Below are positions 1 to 10,434 of a stretch of 64,000 nucleotides of DNA, in pieces. Both the position numbers and the translations under genes were made by a program. Position 1 is the first letter of the stretch. Every line of letters starts with the position of its first letter. The notes beneath the pieces were generated by a model, which was given only the letters and a program-made list of their open reading frames with translations, had not been told where the DNA came from and searched no databases. The stretch is from Rallus limicola (taxonomy: Eukaryota; Chordata; Aves; Gruiformes; Rallidae): NCBI GenBank assembly GCA_022605955.1, contig JAKCOZ010000001.1:99108211-99172210 (forward strand). The letters are read 5' to 3'.

Positions 1-773
1 AATAAGGACAAGTGCTGGATTCTGCACCTGGGAAGGGGCAACCCTGGCTGCACATAGGGGATCAGATGATGGAGGCTAGTCATGCTGAGAGGGATTTGGG
101 GGTTCTGGTCAACAGCAAATAAAACATTAGCCAGCAGTGTGCCCCACAGAGCCAGGAGGGCCAACCATATCCTGGGGTGCATCAAGCACGGCGTTGCCAG
201 CCAGTCCAGGGAGGGGATTGTCCCATCCTACAGTGTACTGGTGCAGCCTCACCTTGTGTACTGGGTACAGATTTGGGCACCACAGTACCAGAGGGTCACA
301 AAACTATTGAAGAGTGTCCAGAGGAGGGGAATGAGGATGGTGAAAGGTCTGGAGGGGAAGTCTTATGAGGACAGGATGGAGACCCTTGGTTTGTTCAGCC
401 TGGAGAAGAGAAGGCTAAGGGAAGACCTCATCTCAGTCTATGGCTTCCTGATGAAGGGGAGCAAAGGGGCACGCCCTGATCCCCTCTCTTTGGTAACCAG
501 TGATAGAACCAGAGGGAATGACATGAAGCTGTGACAGGGGAGGTTTAGGCTGGATATTAGGAAGAGGCTCTTTACTGAGAGTGTGGTCAGGCACTGGAAC
601 AGACTTCCCAGGGAAGTGGTCACAGCACCATGCTTTACTGGGTTCGAGTGGCAGCACCATGTACTCAGTCCCATGCTCTGACTTGGCTGGCCCTGTGTGG
701 AGCCAGGACTTGGACTCAATGATCCTTATGGGTCCCTTCCAATTCAGGATGATCTATGATTCTGATATTCTAT
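1..773 (+). mobile_element. CR1 LINE, 3' part (cut by window edge)
   Basis: This is the distal end of a CR1 non-LTR retrotransposon, read on the plus strand and continuing to the left of the window. The frame open from 82 to 534 gives the conserved C-terminal ORF2 wording, including YSVLVQPHLVYW and [18 protein letters not shown], followed by a decayed remainder and the 3' UTR. The element ends with the typical 'GACTTGGACTCAATGATCC' phrase near 711-726 and a CTATGATTCT tail. The ORF is only the tail of ORF2, with no endonuclease or polymerase motif inside the window, so it is inactive as seen here. Confidence 0.93.
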
Positions 774-2730
774 ATATCATACAATCAGGTGAAACCTCTT
801 TTGGTTTTTAGAATGATGTATCCTTTTTATATCTGAGGTTTTGTACATGTCAGAGACAGAGACACAAGGAATGGTTCCACTGTCTATAGGTTAGGAAACA
901 GTCTTTCTAAGGCATACCTAGAAGGTGGAAAATCATTTATAATTTCACTGTAATTTTGTTAATTAACAGTAACTCCATTTCAATTAGTGGAAAAAGAAAA
1001 TTGAGATCTTAGCATCTCTGACCTTTACTTACAAGACTTCAGAAGCACTGGAAAAGTGAGTCAAACTGTTCACTTTCTTAGTCTGCGATGTCTGGGGGAA
1101 AATTGAAGTGCATTAGCGAGACATAATAATACATTCCAACTTTTCTTCTTTCTCTTGACATTTGAAATATCAAGAGTGCTACATAATCATTTCCATCTCC
1201 TTTTCCTAGGGGTTCTTGACATACTCCAAAGTATGAAAGGTGATAGTGCATGCAGTTGAAGACTGAAACTGAAACAACTCCATTCCACTCCACCCCAGCT
1301 GAGTAAAAGATGGCTGCAGTTTGAACTATGGTCTTTTACTATATTATGTTTTAGATTCTCCAGAGTTCATAGTATTTTGCAGTAAAACAAAGGAGTTGAA
1401 AATCTGTTTTATTTGAATAGAAGAATACAAGGAAAATTTGTGTCTCTCTGTGATAATACTAGCCGTTACTTCAAAAAATCTACATACAGGTCTAAATGTT
1501 TACTCGTGACTTGCATGTTAATGTTCAAGTAATGCCAAAGTTCTATCTTAACTTTAGGTATGCTTAAAGAAAATAGAATATTCAAATGCTGTCTTGAAAG
1601 ATAGCTGTGAAAATGCAAACCTTTTTGAATTATGTTGTGAGTTAAAATAAATGGTCTAGAGCAGTGCTTGTTTTTTGCTTTCCAATTTCAGCTACTTTTA
1701 ACTTTCTCTCTGCCTAAGCTGGTGATGAAAACTCACAAAATTTTCATGATCAGTAGACAGGATGAAGTATGCCAGATGGCAACATCAACTTGATTCAGAG
1801 AAAAAAATAACAAACAACTTACTGGGAATGTCAGAAGAAGGGTAGAAAAGTGCTCTGAGTTTCTTAGAAAATATTTTTCAGAGTAGGGCATAAATATTCC
1901 TTCTGTTCAAAAACATGCATAGATTAGGAACAAACAGGATTGAGGATTCCAGGGCACATACCCTGAAATGAAATGAGTTTATCTCAAAGAATTGTGCAAC
2001 TTTTTTCAAAATGTTAAAGCATCAAATATGAAACAATCCTGCTGATGACAATGTTTCGTTTGAACTATTTACTCTGCTTTCACTTTTGGAATACCAACCA
2101 TATGGAATTTTCTGTTGAAATGTTTTGAGCATCTGCAGTGTTTGAGAAGGTTGTCTCAACTTGTTAGATATGTTCTGTAGGCATATTATTATTTCTTTTA
2201 GTTTTTCTTGAAAACCATCACCAAAATTTTAAAAATCACCCTATAATTCTACAGAGCAATGTGAAATTGTGCAGTTACTCTTACATTAAGATAAGAAAAA
2301 CAAAATCTCCTCCAAAAGCAATTATTCTTTTCTTACTCTGGTCTACATATCCACAAATGTTGAAACTTGATATTTACAAACAATTTATTAAAAAAAACCA
2401 CACAATAAACCAAAACCTATCAATAGTTTATGCCATGGTTTTCATAACAGTAGCCACAGTTCTAATGGGGATAAAAGGATGCCAGGCTAGTTGCCTGTTG
2501 TATATAGCAGAAGGGAAGACACCTGGAATGAAAAACAAGCAAGCTTGCTAGCATTATTTGAGATAATACTGGGAGTAACTCAGTCACTTCAGATAATATT
2601 TTGGATGCCATAGTCATAGAGTACATATATGGTCTCATGTATTTTCCAAGGAAAGAGTTTACCTTAAATCCAGATTTTTTATAATAGTGAAAGAATTCCA
2701 TTTCCTGCCAGGTCCCACAAAAATATACTT
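774..2730. other. AT-rich unique sequence
   Basis: I see no repeat family, coding potential or RNA gene here. Open frames are short and carry no recognisable motif. Confidence 0.6.
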
Positions 2731-2797
2731 TAGGGTTTTTTTTGTTTTTTTTTTTTTTGTTATTCTTGTTGGTTTTGGTTTGTGTTGATTTTTTTCC
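2731..2797 (+). repeat. T/G-rich low-complexity tract
   Basis: Runs of T broken by G and GG make a strongly strand-asymmetric tract. The minus-strand ORF that crosses it (Lys/Asn-rich) is a product of this composition and not a gene. It is one of a series of such tracts in the window. Confidence 0.8.
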
Positions 2798-3324
2798 TCC
2801 ACTGCCTTGCATTTTATACACATCATGCTGATTTTTATTGATTTCTTAATATAAATACAAAACTTTGAACTTAAATTCACAAAATTTTTCATTTAGTTTT
2901 TGATAGATCAATGTACAGTGTACAACATCTAGGAATCATGTCACTAAACATGCAGTAGCAGATATTCTATCAATAAGCCCACTAAACAGGCTAAAATAAA
3001 TGATCATAAAATTAATATCCTGAAATAGAAAGAATGAAGAGAAAGTGGAGTTGTGATGTTGCTGTGTGATTGCCATTTCTGATTGGACATCATGTGAGGA
3101 GCTTCCATTTTGATTGGACAAAATTCAAATAGATAAAAAGACCTATAAATTATTTTTTAATATTATGTGCATAAATTAAAGTAGGAAAATCTCAAGTAAT
3201 TTGTTTCAAATGACAATGATGTTTTGCATCACTTTGGACTAGAAGGAAGAAGAGCTTTGGAAGTATCTGGGTGCAGTATCCAAAAAGGGGAAAAAAAAAT
3301 ATTTCTCAGAAGATGTCTGATTTT
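2798..3324. other. AT-rich unique sequence
   Basis: Nothing recognisable was found. An 18-base stretch that recurs with small changes ('GATTGGACA' context at about 3080 and 3112) is too short to interpret. Confidence 0.5.
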
Positions 3325-3346
3325 ACAGCATCCATTTCTGAGTTCC
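3325..3346 (+). mobile_element. CR1 fragment, upstream of the inserted LTR
   Basis: The bases before the LTR ('CATCCATTTCTGAGTTCC') resemble the CR1 ORF2 phrase that normally precedes the 'GACATGGACATACTGGAG' phrase found just after the LTR at about 3940. The two pieces therefore look like one CR1 split by the LTR. The match is short and the left limit is uncertain. Confidence 0.5.
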
Positions 3347-3916
3347 TGTCCCAGTTTCAGCTGAGATAGTTGATTTTCTTCTTAGTAGGTACTATGGGAC
3401 TATGTTTTGGATTACTTTTTATTACTGCTGAGCAGTGCTGACAAGAGCCCAGACCTTTACTGGTTCTCACACCGCCTCACCGACGGGATGGCTGGGGTTG
3501 CACAAGGAATTAGGAGGACACACAAAAAGAACAGCTGACCCAAATCCTCCAAAGGGATATTCCATACCACATGATGTCATGCTCAACTTATAGGGGCTTA
3601 GGGAAGAGGAAGAATGGGGGTGAGGGGAGCAGTTGCATTTGGAGCGATGGCATTTGTCCTCCCAGTAACTGTTACACATGATGGAGCCTAGTTTTCCTGG
3701 AGATGGCCAAACACCTGCCTGCCAATGGAAAGTGGGAATGAATTCCTTGTCTTGCTTTGCTGGTGTGTGTGGCTTTTGCTTTACCTCTTGAATTGTCTTT
3801 ATCTCAAACCAGAAGTTATCTCATTTTCATTCTTCTGATTTTCCCCCATCCCAAGGGGAAGGACTGAGTGAGCACCTGCATGGTGCTTAGCTGCCTGCTG
3901 GGGTAAAATCATGACA
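3347..3916 (+). mobile_element. Solo LTR, avian ERV family A, nested in CR1
   Basis: A full-length solo LTR begins TGTCCCAGTTTCAGCTGAGA and ends in ATGACA. Family landmarks appear in order: a TATA-like segment near 3585 ('CATGCTCAACTTATAGG'), a GAATTGTCTTTATCTCAAACC segment near 3790 that corresponds to the polyadenylation region, and a conserved terminus with 'AGCACC...GGTGCTTAGCTGCC'. GTTCC (3342-3346) and GCTCC (3917-3921) flank it and form a 5-base target duplication with one mismatch. No internal retroviral sequence remains, as expected after LTR-LTR recombination. The family is probably ERVL-like; I do not assert a database name. Confidence 0.9.
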
Positions 3917-4371
3917 GCTCCCTTCTGCAGAAGACCCATGGACATACTAGAGAAAGTCCAACAAAGGGACACAAAGATGATTATGAAGAAAAGTTGAGAC
4001 AAATGGGACTCGTTAACCTAGAGATGGGAAGGCTCAGGGAGGTCTTATTAATGTGTATAGATAGCTGAAAGGGCAGTACAAAGAGGATAGATCCAGGCTC
4101 TTTTCATTGGTGCCTAATGGCAGGACAACAGGCAATGGGTACAAAATAAAATGCAGAAGACTCCATCTGAGTATCAAGAAATTATTTTTTACTGTAAGAG
4201 TAGCTGAGCACTGGAACAAGTGGCCCAGTTTCTGGTATCCATCCTTAGTGATATTCCAAAGCTGTCTGAACAATCCTGTGCAACTGGCTATAGGTGACCA
4301 GGCTTCAGCTGGATAATATGACCCCCAAAAGTCCCTTCCAACAACCATTCTCTGATTTCATAACTCTGTGA
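3917..4371 (+). mobile_element. CR1 LINE, 3' part, downstream of the inserted LTR
   Basis: The sequence resumes CR1 immediately after the LTR ('CCATGGACATACTAGAG' at about 3939), runs through the ORF2 C-terminus and 3' UTR, and ends with a degenerate TTTCATAACTCTGTGA tail. There are many substitutions and stops. It is an old copy that predates the LTR insertion. Confidence 0.9.
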
Positions 4372-4446
4372 ACCACGTTCAGGTGCAATGCAGTATTATC
4401 ACAATAAATTGCTGTAACAAAAAAATGTTTCATTTCAAAGAAAAAA

Positions 4447-4601
4447 ATCACAGAATCATAGAATTGTAGGGGTTGGAAGGGACCTCGAGAGATCACTGGG
4501 TCCAACCCCCCTGCCAAAGCAGGTTCCCTAGGACAGATAACACAGGTAGGCTTCCAGATGGGTCCTGAATATCTCCAGAGAAGGAGACTCCAATATATCT
4601 A
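4447..4601 (-). mobile_element. CR1 LINE, 3' end, antisense
   Basis: The fragment starts with 'TCACAGAATCATAGAATTG', the reverse complement of a CR1 3' tail, followed by 'GGTTGGAAGGGACCTCGAG' and 'CCAACCCCCCTGCC'. Only about 150 bases remain. It faces the plus-strand CR1 that ends 75 bases away, so the two lie tail to tail. Confidence 0.93.
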
Positions 4602-4640
4602 AAATATATTACTCCAAAATATATAACTCCAAAATATCTA
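4587..4640. repeat. Short AT-rich tandem repeat at the CR1 edge
   Basis: Three related units begin ACTCCAA at 4587, 4611 and 4626. The last two are adjacent 15-base units differing at one position. The unit looks derived from the CR1 phrase ACTCCA...ATATCT at the truncated end of the element. Confidence 0.7.
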
Positions 4641-5128
4641 AAGTACTTAACACCAAACCATGGAATAACATTTGTTTATATGTGTTCACATCATCTAAAC
4701 TAGCCACTGGCTTAGAACTTGCCACTCTAACACCAGTTTTCTATGGGGTAGAATTCTGTGTTCAAGAATTAGAGACTGAAGTCCATTCATGATGCAAATT
4801 AATACCTATTCTGTATAATTTTCTCTGTAAAATATTGCAATGAAGGCTGCCAACTGTCAAGAATAGTTAAATAAAATAAAGTTGACAACATATTATTTAT
4901 GTGTATAAAAATGATTGAGATAAAGACAACCACACATTTCTCTTCTGATAACATACAATAATGAAGATGAGTTCATAACTGTTGATAGTACATTTTCTTA
5001 ATGGTGTGCCCAAAAGGCATAGATTGATTTTCTAGATCACTATGCATATTCTTACAATATTCTGAAATTCCAGTGAATTTTACTGTAACTTCATAAAATA
5101 CATGAAAACAACTTTTACTAAAAACAAT

Positions 5129-5170
5129 TTTTCAAGTATGATGACTAATAGAAACTTTCAAAGGCCTAAC
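5129..5170 (+). repeat. 42-base direct repeat, copy 1
   Basis: The sequence from TTTTCAAGTATGATGACTAA to the end of AAAGGCCTAAC is identical to 6293-6334, in the same orientation, 1164 bases further on. The flanks on either side differ. Confidence 0.95.
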
Positions 5171-5834
5171 TTCAAGAAATACAAGTTCATCTTCACCACC
5201 ACTTCCAAAGTTTGGAAGAGTTGTCAGATGTAAGAAAACATAAAATTGTATCTATCGATATTAGACATGTAAACAAAACCATGAAAGAGACAATGTCATG
5301 GATGAGTAATACACCACCGTTCAATATTTTATGTTAATACCAACAAAAAAAATTGCCTACCTTACCTGTGCTTATCCCTTACTTTTTTACATACTGAGAA
5401 GACAAGGTGACTCTGAGTAATTACAATGTACTGCAACTGCCTACGATGTTCATCCTACTTTTATCATTCTTAGAGTACTACTGGTTTGACTTTCCTATCT
5501 TGCTTTGTTTTCTTCTCTTTGTGAAGAGGATGAATTGAATTAAGATAGAAACTGGTGTGCCTAAAAGTTTTCCCAAAATCTGGAAAGAAACGCTTTTGAA
5601 GATGGTTGTTAATATGCTGATGGAAACCTGCCAAAGCTAATACATTTTTCTTACTTTTCCTGTAGATCATTTTGGTGTGATATATTAGTAGTTAATAGCT
5701 TCAATAAAATATTAGTTTTCCATTGTTATAGCTAATCCATTGTCTTGTTCAGGACAGGAAGTAATTGCAACTTCAGGAAGCCAAGCTTTTCAGGTGTTTC
5801 TAGAGGTAACATTTTAGTATTACAGTTCATTGAA

Positions 5835-5899
5835 TTAAACTAATAAGTAACTGTTGGTTATATGTAGCAAAGAAGAACTAAATAAACTTATTAGTTTAA
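5835..5899. repeat. 14-base inverted repeat
   Basis: TTAAACTAATAAGT (5835-5848) and its exact reverse complement (5886-5899) are separated by 37 bases. The arms are AT-rich, so this could arise by chance. Confidence 0.7.
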
Positions 5900-6292
5900 A
5901 AACCAATGAACTATGTTGAGGAACTCATGTAACATGAGGAAAAACACAGGCATGAGATGAGAAGCTACTTTGCTTTCTTTTGAAAATGATTTTCTGGGAT
6001 TCACAGTAAAAACATGATGATTCTCCCAAGCTTTTTGTTGTTTTTTGATTTGCTGCACACTCTTAGTACTTTTTAGCTAATGTATAAAAATTACAGAAGT
6101 TGACTACTTGTATAATTGAAGTTCCATCCATGATTCTTCATGGAAGTTATTATATTCATGTGGCAGATACGTTTGATGCTATGTATTTCTTCCTATTTTC
6201 ACAATGAAATTAATGTTTATAGATACTGATACCCCATTCATTATGAAGCACCTGTAAAAAAAAACCCAAAAAACTTTCAATTAAAACACAAA

Positions 6293-6334
6293 TTTTCAAG
6301 TATGATGACTAATAGAAACTTTCAAAGGCCTAAC
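6293..6334 (+). repeat. 42-base direct repeat, copy 2
   Basis: This is the exact second copy of 5129-5170. It lies between an A-rich tract (6255-6290) and an A/C-rich stretch ending in CCCCCAACC, which suggests a filler insertion. Confidence 0.95.
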
Positions 6335-6379
6335 AAACAAAACCCCCAACCTAAGAAGACTAATAAAACCTGAATGGGA

Positions 6380-6490
6380 TTTATCTTTTTTTTTTAATTT
6401 ATTTTTGTTTTTTTTTAATATTAATTATTTTTAATTCTTAATATTTATAAAATTTATTTTTCTTTTTTTCTTTTTTCTTTTTTTAATGGT
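6380..6490 (+). repeat. T/A-rich low-complexity tract
   Basis: About 110 bases are almost only T and A with a few G and C. No ordered repeat unit is visible. Confidence 0.8.
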
Positions 6491-6864
6491 AGCATTTATG
6501 TTTGCTGATGAAGTCTGGGTTTTGGTTGTGTCTTCTTAGCTACATAGTATTCATGGCAGTATTCATGAAACATACAGTGGTTTCCTCAGTAGGTAAGTCC
6601 ACCTAACAGGTAGGTCTTTTGGTGTCTTTGGATCAAAACACCATCTCCTCTTGTAGAGGACATGGTTTCTGATTCAACTGTGTTACTTTTTCTTTCAGTC
6701 TAATTTGAATTTTTCTATCAGTTACTGCAAATACTTTTTAAAGCTTCTATACTTCTATAGAACTTGCTAAAAATTCTATATTCTATGTACATGGCTCAAA
6801 ATTCATGCTGAAGTTCCAACAGTATAGAGTTTGAAGGAAGTTATTCTCCCACTCTGTTCAAGAT
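6491..6864. other. AT-rich unique sequence
   Basis: Nothing recognisable was found. Confidence 0.55.
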
Positions 6865-7215
6865 GATACACCTAATGGCTACAGGATGGTCAGGGGCCTA
6901 GAACACACCAGGCTTGAGAAGATGTCAAGGAATTTGGACATTTCCCCCTGACAGCCATACAGTCCTTTGAAGTAGAATTGCAAAGGTGGTGGAGCCAAAC
7001 TCTTCTCTATAACAACAGATGTAGATGTAATGGAGGGATCAGGGTCCATGAGATGTGGTTTGGAAATGCCAAGATTGAAAAACGATTGTAACCAGAAGGG
7101 CAGTGCAGTGCCAAATATGTTGCCCACAGAAGTCATGGCTCCTCCATCCCTGGAGGTTTTCTGAACTTGGCTAGAAAAGCTCAATAGGTTACCTATCTGG
7201 TACACATCACAGTCA
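6865..7215 (+). mobile_element. Old CR1 LINE fragment
   Basis: This is a degraded plus-strand CR1. The parts that can still be read are 'GGTGGAGCCAAACTCTTCTC' near 6990 and, near 7120-7165, the 'GTTGCCCACAGAAGTCATGG' then 'CCATCCCTGGAGGTTTTC' sequence, which corresponds to the conserved end of the CR1 ORF2. The minus-strand 130-residue ORF here is antisense to the element and is not a gene. Confidence 0.72.
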
Positions 7216-7685
7216 TGTGAAGTTGACCACAAAAACTCTTCTAAAAAGCATTTTATGATGCTATTATTCACTAATAAATAATATTGCCTAGTGGAAACAA
7301 CACTGAAAATTGTCGGTGATTGAAATAAATCTTAAACAGGTATCAAAAGGGCTTTCACATCCCACATTTTTATATTATACATGTGCAATTTTTAGTTCCA
7401 GTCTGTACATGATGCATTAGCAGACATAAAAACAAGGAAGGCTAATAAGCCTTGGTGTTCTCAGAAGTAGTGAGCAATGCAAAACAGGATTTTGGAAAAT
7501 GAGGTGTCTGCCTTCTTGTATGGGATTTCTATGGGGTCTGAATGTTAGTATGAGAATACAAAATATGAAATAATCTCTATGGCTAAAGCTTATCAGAGAG
7601 ACATGCTATCCTATCATTAATTTAAATCTGCTCCAAAGAAATCAAAAAACCTTTTCGTAATGGATACAAATGAGAGACTCTAATT
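7216..7685. other. AT-rich unique sequence
   Basis: No gene or repeat was recognised. Confidence 0.55.
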
Positions 7686-7881
7686 ATAGAATCACAGAAT
7701 ATTTTGGGTTGGAAGGAACCTCAAAGATTACCTAGTTCCAACCCACTGCCATGGTCATGTACATCTTCCACTACATCAGGTTGCCCAAAGACGCATCTAA
7801 CCTGACCTTGAACACTGACAGGGAGGGGGCTTCCTCAGGCTCTCTGGGCAACCTGTGCCTCACCACCCCATAGTAAAGAAA
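7686..7881 (-). mobile_element. CR1 LINE, 3' end, antisense
   Basis: Starts with 'TAGAATCACAGAATATTTTG' and continues with 'GGTTGGAAGGAACCTCAAAG' and the antisense of the 'CTCTGGGCAACCTGT' phrase. The element is 5' truncated at about 195 bases. Confidence 0.93.
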
Positions 7882-8537
7882 ATATAGTTCCTTGATAATA
7901 ATCTCGTGATTTTTTTTCTTTTCATTATTTCATTATCTCTTAGTTGAAAATATAGATCCAATTAAACAAGAAAAAAAGAAAAAGTAGAATATTAAATCAC
8001 ATCACCACAATCTGAAAATCAGAGAGGGTAAAAAAGGAAAAGGAAGAACAGATGAGATTCTTACTTTAGGACACAAGACTAAAGAAAATGTTAAGAACAA
8101 AATGGTTAAAGACAAGGGCATGTGTGACATGGAAAGCAAAAAAATTAGCAAATATTTAGCTAAAACAAAGTTTAGCTGTTGGCTTCTAATTAATGAAAGA
8201 TTAATCACTGTACATTTTCTGGTCAGAAATTGAAGTTACTGACATTACATAGTATTATAAGGCATATTTATGACATTCTATGGTATTACAGACTCATATC
8301 TTAATGACCTCTAAGGATTTGCCTTTATAGAGCTGTTCATTTAGATTATCATATAATATGAAATAGAAATGCAATTAGAACTGTAATACTTTCTTAACTT
8401 CAGTTGCTGTCACTTTCTTCCTGCTTAATGTTTGCTCATATTCACATGATTGAAAATATGCATAAATTATCAAGTAATGTTAAAAATGTATTTATGAAAA
8501 CCTTCCCCCACCTCCTCCCCACCCCTCGCCCCGTGAT
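7882..8537. other. AT-rich unique sequence
   Basis: Nothing recognisable was found. A C-rich stretch at about 8505-8533 adjoins the next CR1. Confidence 0.55.
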
Positions 8538-8931
8538 CCACAGAATCACAGAATCACAAGGTTGGAAAAGACCTTTAAGATTGAGTCCAACCATTCCTCT
8601 CCTATGCTAAACCATATCCCTAAGTACCTCATCTACCCTCTTTTTAAATACATCCAGGGATGGTGACTTAACCCCCTCCCTGGGCAGCCTGTTCCAGGCC
8701 CTGACAACTCTTTCACTGAAAAATTTTTTCCTAACACCTAATCTGAACCTGCCCTGGCACAGCTTTGTTCCATTTCCCCTTGTCCTATCTCCTGTCACTT
8801 GGCTGAAGAGACCATTGCCCACCTCTCTACAACCTCCTTTCAGGTAGTTGTAGGTGGTGATAAGGTCTCCCCTCAGCCTCTCCTTCTCAAGAAAACATCC
8901 TCAGCTCCCTCAGCCGCTCTTCATATGATCC
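8538..8931 (-). mobile_element. CR1 LINE, 3' part, antisense
   Basis: The fragment runs from 'CCACAGAATCACAGAATCAC' through the 3' UTR into the C-terminus of ORF2. The minus-strand frame at 8607-8822 reads conserved ORF2 wording such as [13 protein letters not shown] and [15 protein letters not shown]. It is a fairly well preserved, 5'-truncated copy. Confidence 0.95.
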
Positions 8932-10434
8932 ATTAGAGTTCTTTAAAAATGGACTTGTGTCTTGACATATAGCATGTAGATAGTTGCTTTTCTCTACCTG
9001 GAAAGAAAATGTGAGCAAGTAAAGCTGCGTAAGTGATTCATGTTTTCAAAGAAGACTCTCTCAGAAGATCTGTAACATAACAGAAATAATAGGAAAGAGG
9101 GGGTCCCATGGTGAAACCCTAGTTCTCTAAATCCAAAATTAACTCCATTGGTATTATTAATATTTTGAGAAGGTTGATACATGTTTTTTTTAAAAGTGGA
9201 GCTAAAGTAATTAACATTGTGAAGGCTGGTCAATGCTAAACTTCATAAATCAATTTCAAAATATTATTTAACATTTCTTTTTTGTTTTCATCACAATTGT
9301 CTGAACTAAATTATGTATTTGACTATTGACATCACTTAAACTATTATCATTTCTGTGGTATGCAGTTGGCCTAAGATGTTTTTTTCTGTACTACTTATTT
9401 TACTCAGTTTGCCTGATGTTGCTTATGACTGAAAATGTCATTGTTTTAAAACATCCTCTAGGAAATCTACTTACATACTGGTGAGAGGATTTTTTTCCTG
9501 TACTGCTGTCTGTGATGCTTTTTTCTTTGAAAGGAGTTTTCACTATTGAGGCATATTTCATTGTGTTCAGTTGAAACAAATTGGATGAGAAACAGTGTTT
9601 TTTATTTTTATATGACAGGTTTCTACAATCTTTCATAGATGCCAGATGTATAGATTTCTAAATAGTTTGGGTTGTTTAGTTTATTCCTTTTTTTTTAGGA
9701 TATAGAAGTAAGATTTTCTATGAAGAATTGAGGGTTGGAAAAAATACAATCTGAATCGGATAATATAGAACTATAAATAAGACAAGTATTATTTTTATAG
9801 GGAATGTTGAGTCACAAGGTTGAAACCTCCTCCTCAAGTGCATTTTAAATCAAAACAGTTTTAGGCAGTATCCATAAGTTATGAAGACATCACTTGGAGT
9901 TTGCTTTGAAGAAAGGAAAAGAAGTCAACGGAAAGTCAAAATAAGTTTTTGCTCAGGAGACTTCAGAACACAGGTTCATTTGCAAGATTCAGGTTTGATA
10001 ACCTGATAAACCAGAAATTATAGTCTGGATATCTGATTAAAAGAGAAAAGAGTGAGAATTACATCTACTTACCACTTACACTCATGTGGTTAATTCAAAT
10101 GGATGCAATAATTTCTTTCTAGGCCACAGAGAGAAAGTGAAATGGGAATATGTTCTGGTAGAGAGAGGAAATTAAATATATTATTAATGAATTGCAACAA
10201 TCTGTAATATAAATGTGAGTTGTCATAACTGTTCTACGTTCTAAGGTGTTCTGTCACAATTATAAATAGGAAATGCTGGAAAGTAAGTGTTTATAACCAA
10301 CAATAAGTTGATCTTGAATTTCTTATCTGTCCTCTTAAGTAAAATATTACCCTTGCATTATTGACCAATCACTTATTTATTGATACTGTGACAAATTACA
10401 TATGTTTTCAGGCACTCCTAATTCTACAGATAGT
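8932..10434. other. AT-rich unique sequence
   Basis: No gene, repeat family or RNA gene was recognised in this stretch. Confidence 0.55.

Larger units (their letters stand above)
4641..6379. other. AT-rich unique sequence with small repeats
   Basis: No gene or known repeat family was found. The stretch holds one copy of a 42-base exact repeat (5129-5170), the second copy (6293-6334) and an inverted repeat (5835-5899), annotated separately. Confidence 0.6.

Noticed and set aside
6879..7271. 130-residue minus-strand frame
   Set aside because: It is antisense to a decayed plus-strand CR1; no motif and no independent support.
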